A model generated the notes under the pieces. The model made no database searches. It worked only from the letters and a program-made list of their open reading frames with translations, and was not told the DNA's origin. From the NCBI GenBank assembly GCA_947623845.1, contig CANQHM010000017.1, positions 1 to 23,531 of the forward strand: 23,531 bases of DNA, written 5' to 3'. The stretch is from an uncultured Bacilli bacterium. Lineage in GTDB: Bacteria; Bacillota_I; Bacilli_A; RF39; UBA660. Below are positions 22,198 through 23,531 of the stretch, piece after piece; the first letter of the stretch is position 1, and the number at the start of each line of letters is the position of its first letter. The translations under genes were made by a program, and so were the position numbers.

Positions 22198-23531
22198 ATG
22201 GACTTTAATATTGATATAGTAAAAAGAAAAATGCTTGTAAAATATCCTTTTTTTGGTAGTGTCGTCGCCAACGTAAATTATAAAGAAAATACCAAAATAT
22301 CTACCGCCGGTACGGATGGCAAAACGATATATTATAATCCGGATTTTTTACAAAAGTTAAACAAAGATGAGCAAACTTTTATTTTTGCCCATGAGGTATG
22401 TCATATTGCTTTCGACCATATGAAAAGAAGTAAGGGGAAAGACCCTAAAATTTGGAATATCGCTACTGATGCTGTTATAAATCAATTATTAAAACGTGAT
22501 GGTTTAAAATTAATTGATGGTAGCATCGATATGGCAGAAGCAATAAATTATGATGCTGAAGAATTATACGATAAATTATTTAAAGAAGAAAAGAAACGAG
22601 AAGAACAAGCCCAAGAACAAAGTTTTCAAGATGAATCGCCAAGTCAAAATACAAATCAATTATCAAAGCAAAATTCTTCTTCGTTTGAATCAAATACGTC
22701 TAAAAAACAAACTAACGATGTCGGGCACGATACCCATAGTCTGTGGGAAGATGCTATAAAGAAGCGAAATGAAGTTGAACCAAAAAATGAATCTCAAACT
22801 GCTCAAGAAACGAAAAAACAAGAAATATTAGAACAAGAAACCGAAAAAATTAGTAGAATGGGAGAGCAAAGTGCTTTTGATAAAAATTTAAAAGAAAAGA
22901 GAAAAGAATTAGAAGCATTAAAAGAAGATTTAGCAAAACAAGCCATAGGAGCTGGAACTACTACTAATAGAGATCAAAGAATTATAAATGATATAGGAAA
23001 GTCTAAACCAATAATTGACTGGCGTTATATCTTAAGAGAAGCAATTCAATATGATATGGATTGGTCTTATAAAAATGCAAATATTGAAGACGGCGTGGTA
23101 AGTGCTAACTTAGAAGAACAACCAATGCCCGAAACAGAAATCGTATTAGATACAAGTGGTTCGATAAATGAAGTATTACTTAAGAACTTTTTACGTGAGT
23201 GTAAAAATATCTTACAATATTCCAAAGTAAAAGTTGGCTGTTTTGATACTGTGTTTTATGGTTTCCATGAAATAAGATCTGAAGAAGATATTGATAATAT
23301 GAAATTTGAAGGTGGAGGCGGAACCAACTTTAATGTAGCAGTTGAATCTTTCACTAAAAGAGTCGAAAATAAAATAATTTTTACGGATGGCATTGCCAAA
23401 ATGCCAGATACTCCTATGAATGTTATTTGGATTGTTTTTGGTAGCATCAAAATTAATCCTAAAGGGGGAAAAGTAATCCATATAACCCAAGATCAATTAG
23501 ATAAATTACGTTCACCTAACCAAAGTTTATC
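22198..23531 (+). CDS. Metallopeptidase/VWA-domain protein (DUF2201-like), 3' end outside window
   Basis: The frame is open from the ATG at 22198, with GAGGG (22186-22190) upstream, to the window edge: 444 complete codons and no stop. An N-terminal metallopeptidase-like domain has HEVCH (65-69) followed by DH (72-73), inside IFAHEVCHIAFDHM. A low-complexity linker rich in Gln, Glu, Lys and Ser covers about 120-260. The VWA-like domain follows, with the MIDAS motif DTSGS (318-322), the Thr of GGGGTNF (372-378) and FTDG (396-399). This arrangement matches the DUF2201 metallopeptidase family, which commonly stands beside MoxR ATPases. It should be the partner or substrate-engaging subunit of the two upstream proteins. 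A plus-strand frame at 22550-22759 is only a shadow of this gene. Confidence 0.9.
   Translation, partial: MDFNIDIVKRKMLVKYPFFGSVVANVNYKENTKISTAGTDGKTIYYNPDFLQKLNKDEQTFIFAHEVCHIAFDHMKRSKGKDPKIWNIATDAVINQLLKRDGLKLIDGSIDMAEAINYDAEELYDKLFKEEKKREEQAQEQSFQDESPSQNTNQLSKQNSSSFESNTSKKQTNDVGHDTHSLWEDAIKKRNEVEPKNESQTAQETKKQEILEQETEKISRMGEQSAFDKNLKEKRKELEALKEDLAKQAIGAGTTTNRDQRIINDIGKSKPIIDWRYILREAIQYDMDWSYKNANIEDGVVSANLEEQPMPETEIVLDTSGSINEVLLKNFLRECKNILQYSKVKVGCFDTVFYGFHEIRSEEDIDNMKFEGGGGTNFNVAVESFTKRVENKIIFTDGIAKMPDTPMNVIWIVFGSIKINPKGGKVIHITQDQLDKLRSPNQSL

Noticed and set aside
22550..22759. Lys-rich frame overlapping the VWA gene
   Set aside because: It is a +1 shadow of the low-complexity linker of the gene that is open from 22198 to the window end.
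1..23531. DGR reverse transcriptase, template repeat, CRISPR array, tRNA, rRNA or insertion sequence
   Set aside because: I looked for a second copy of the 1641-1760 segment, RT motifs, regularly spaced short repeats, tRNA-like arms and transposase motifs and saw none in this window.

Overview
The window is low-GC DNA (roughly 30% GC by eye) from a member of the Bacilli/Firmicutes. It carries rpsT, gpr, spoIIP, miaA, mtaB and a murT-gatD pair, with strong Shine-Dalgarno sites and short intergenic gaps. TGA is a stop (11519-11521, 22185-22187) and Trp is TGG, so this is not the Mycoplasma/Spiroplasma code. The style, especially the family of anchored surface proteins with an ALYQVRHTNKLVFNTV-type segment, resembles uncultured gut Bacilli of the RF39 type. 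That placement is an inference. No database search was possible.

Layout. (1) 1-3342: two tandem paralogous surface proteins with the same N-terminal anchor and unrelated C-terminal domains. The first ends in a C-type-lectin/formylglycine-enzyme-like domain whose last ~40 codons are sharply depleted in adenine and GC-rich, as expected of the variable region of a diversity-generating retroelement. The second has a ten-G homopolymer between its -35-like and -10 elements, as in phase-variable promoters. (2) 3369-4987, minus strand: an operon of three unrecognised genes, led by a short STAS-like protein. (3) 5101-7980: murT-gatD-miaA, tightly coupled. GatD lacks the expected catalytic Cys and His, and MurT lacks one zinc-ribbon Cys. 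(4) 8149-9382, minus strand: a secreted transglutaminase-like protein and rpsT. (5) 9494-12236: gpr, spoIIP, a small membrane protein and a hypothetical gene. This is the rpsT/gpr/spoIIP neighbourhood of spore-forming Bacilli. (6) 12288-14233: mtaB and a single-pass membrane protein. (7) 14332-19800: a 1822-residue protein with a complete sigma-70 core followed by about 1,370 residues of ~70-76-residue repeats. (8) 19924-23531: a MoxR-like AAA+ ATPase with an unusual N-terminal domain, a small P-loop-less AAA-like protein and a metallopeptidase/VWA protein running off the end.

How the parts may work together. Sites identical to the Spo0A box (TGTCGAA) occur only twice in the window. One lies upstream of spoIIP and one between murT and the STAS-like operon. 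Together with gpr and spoIIP they suggest a functioning sporulation programme. The surface proteins look like a variable display system. The ATPase/pseudo-ATPase/VWA-metallopeptidase cluster and the giant sigma factor are the strongest candidates for undescribed biology. The two start from promoters sharing a 13-base extended -10 sequence.
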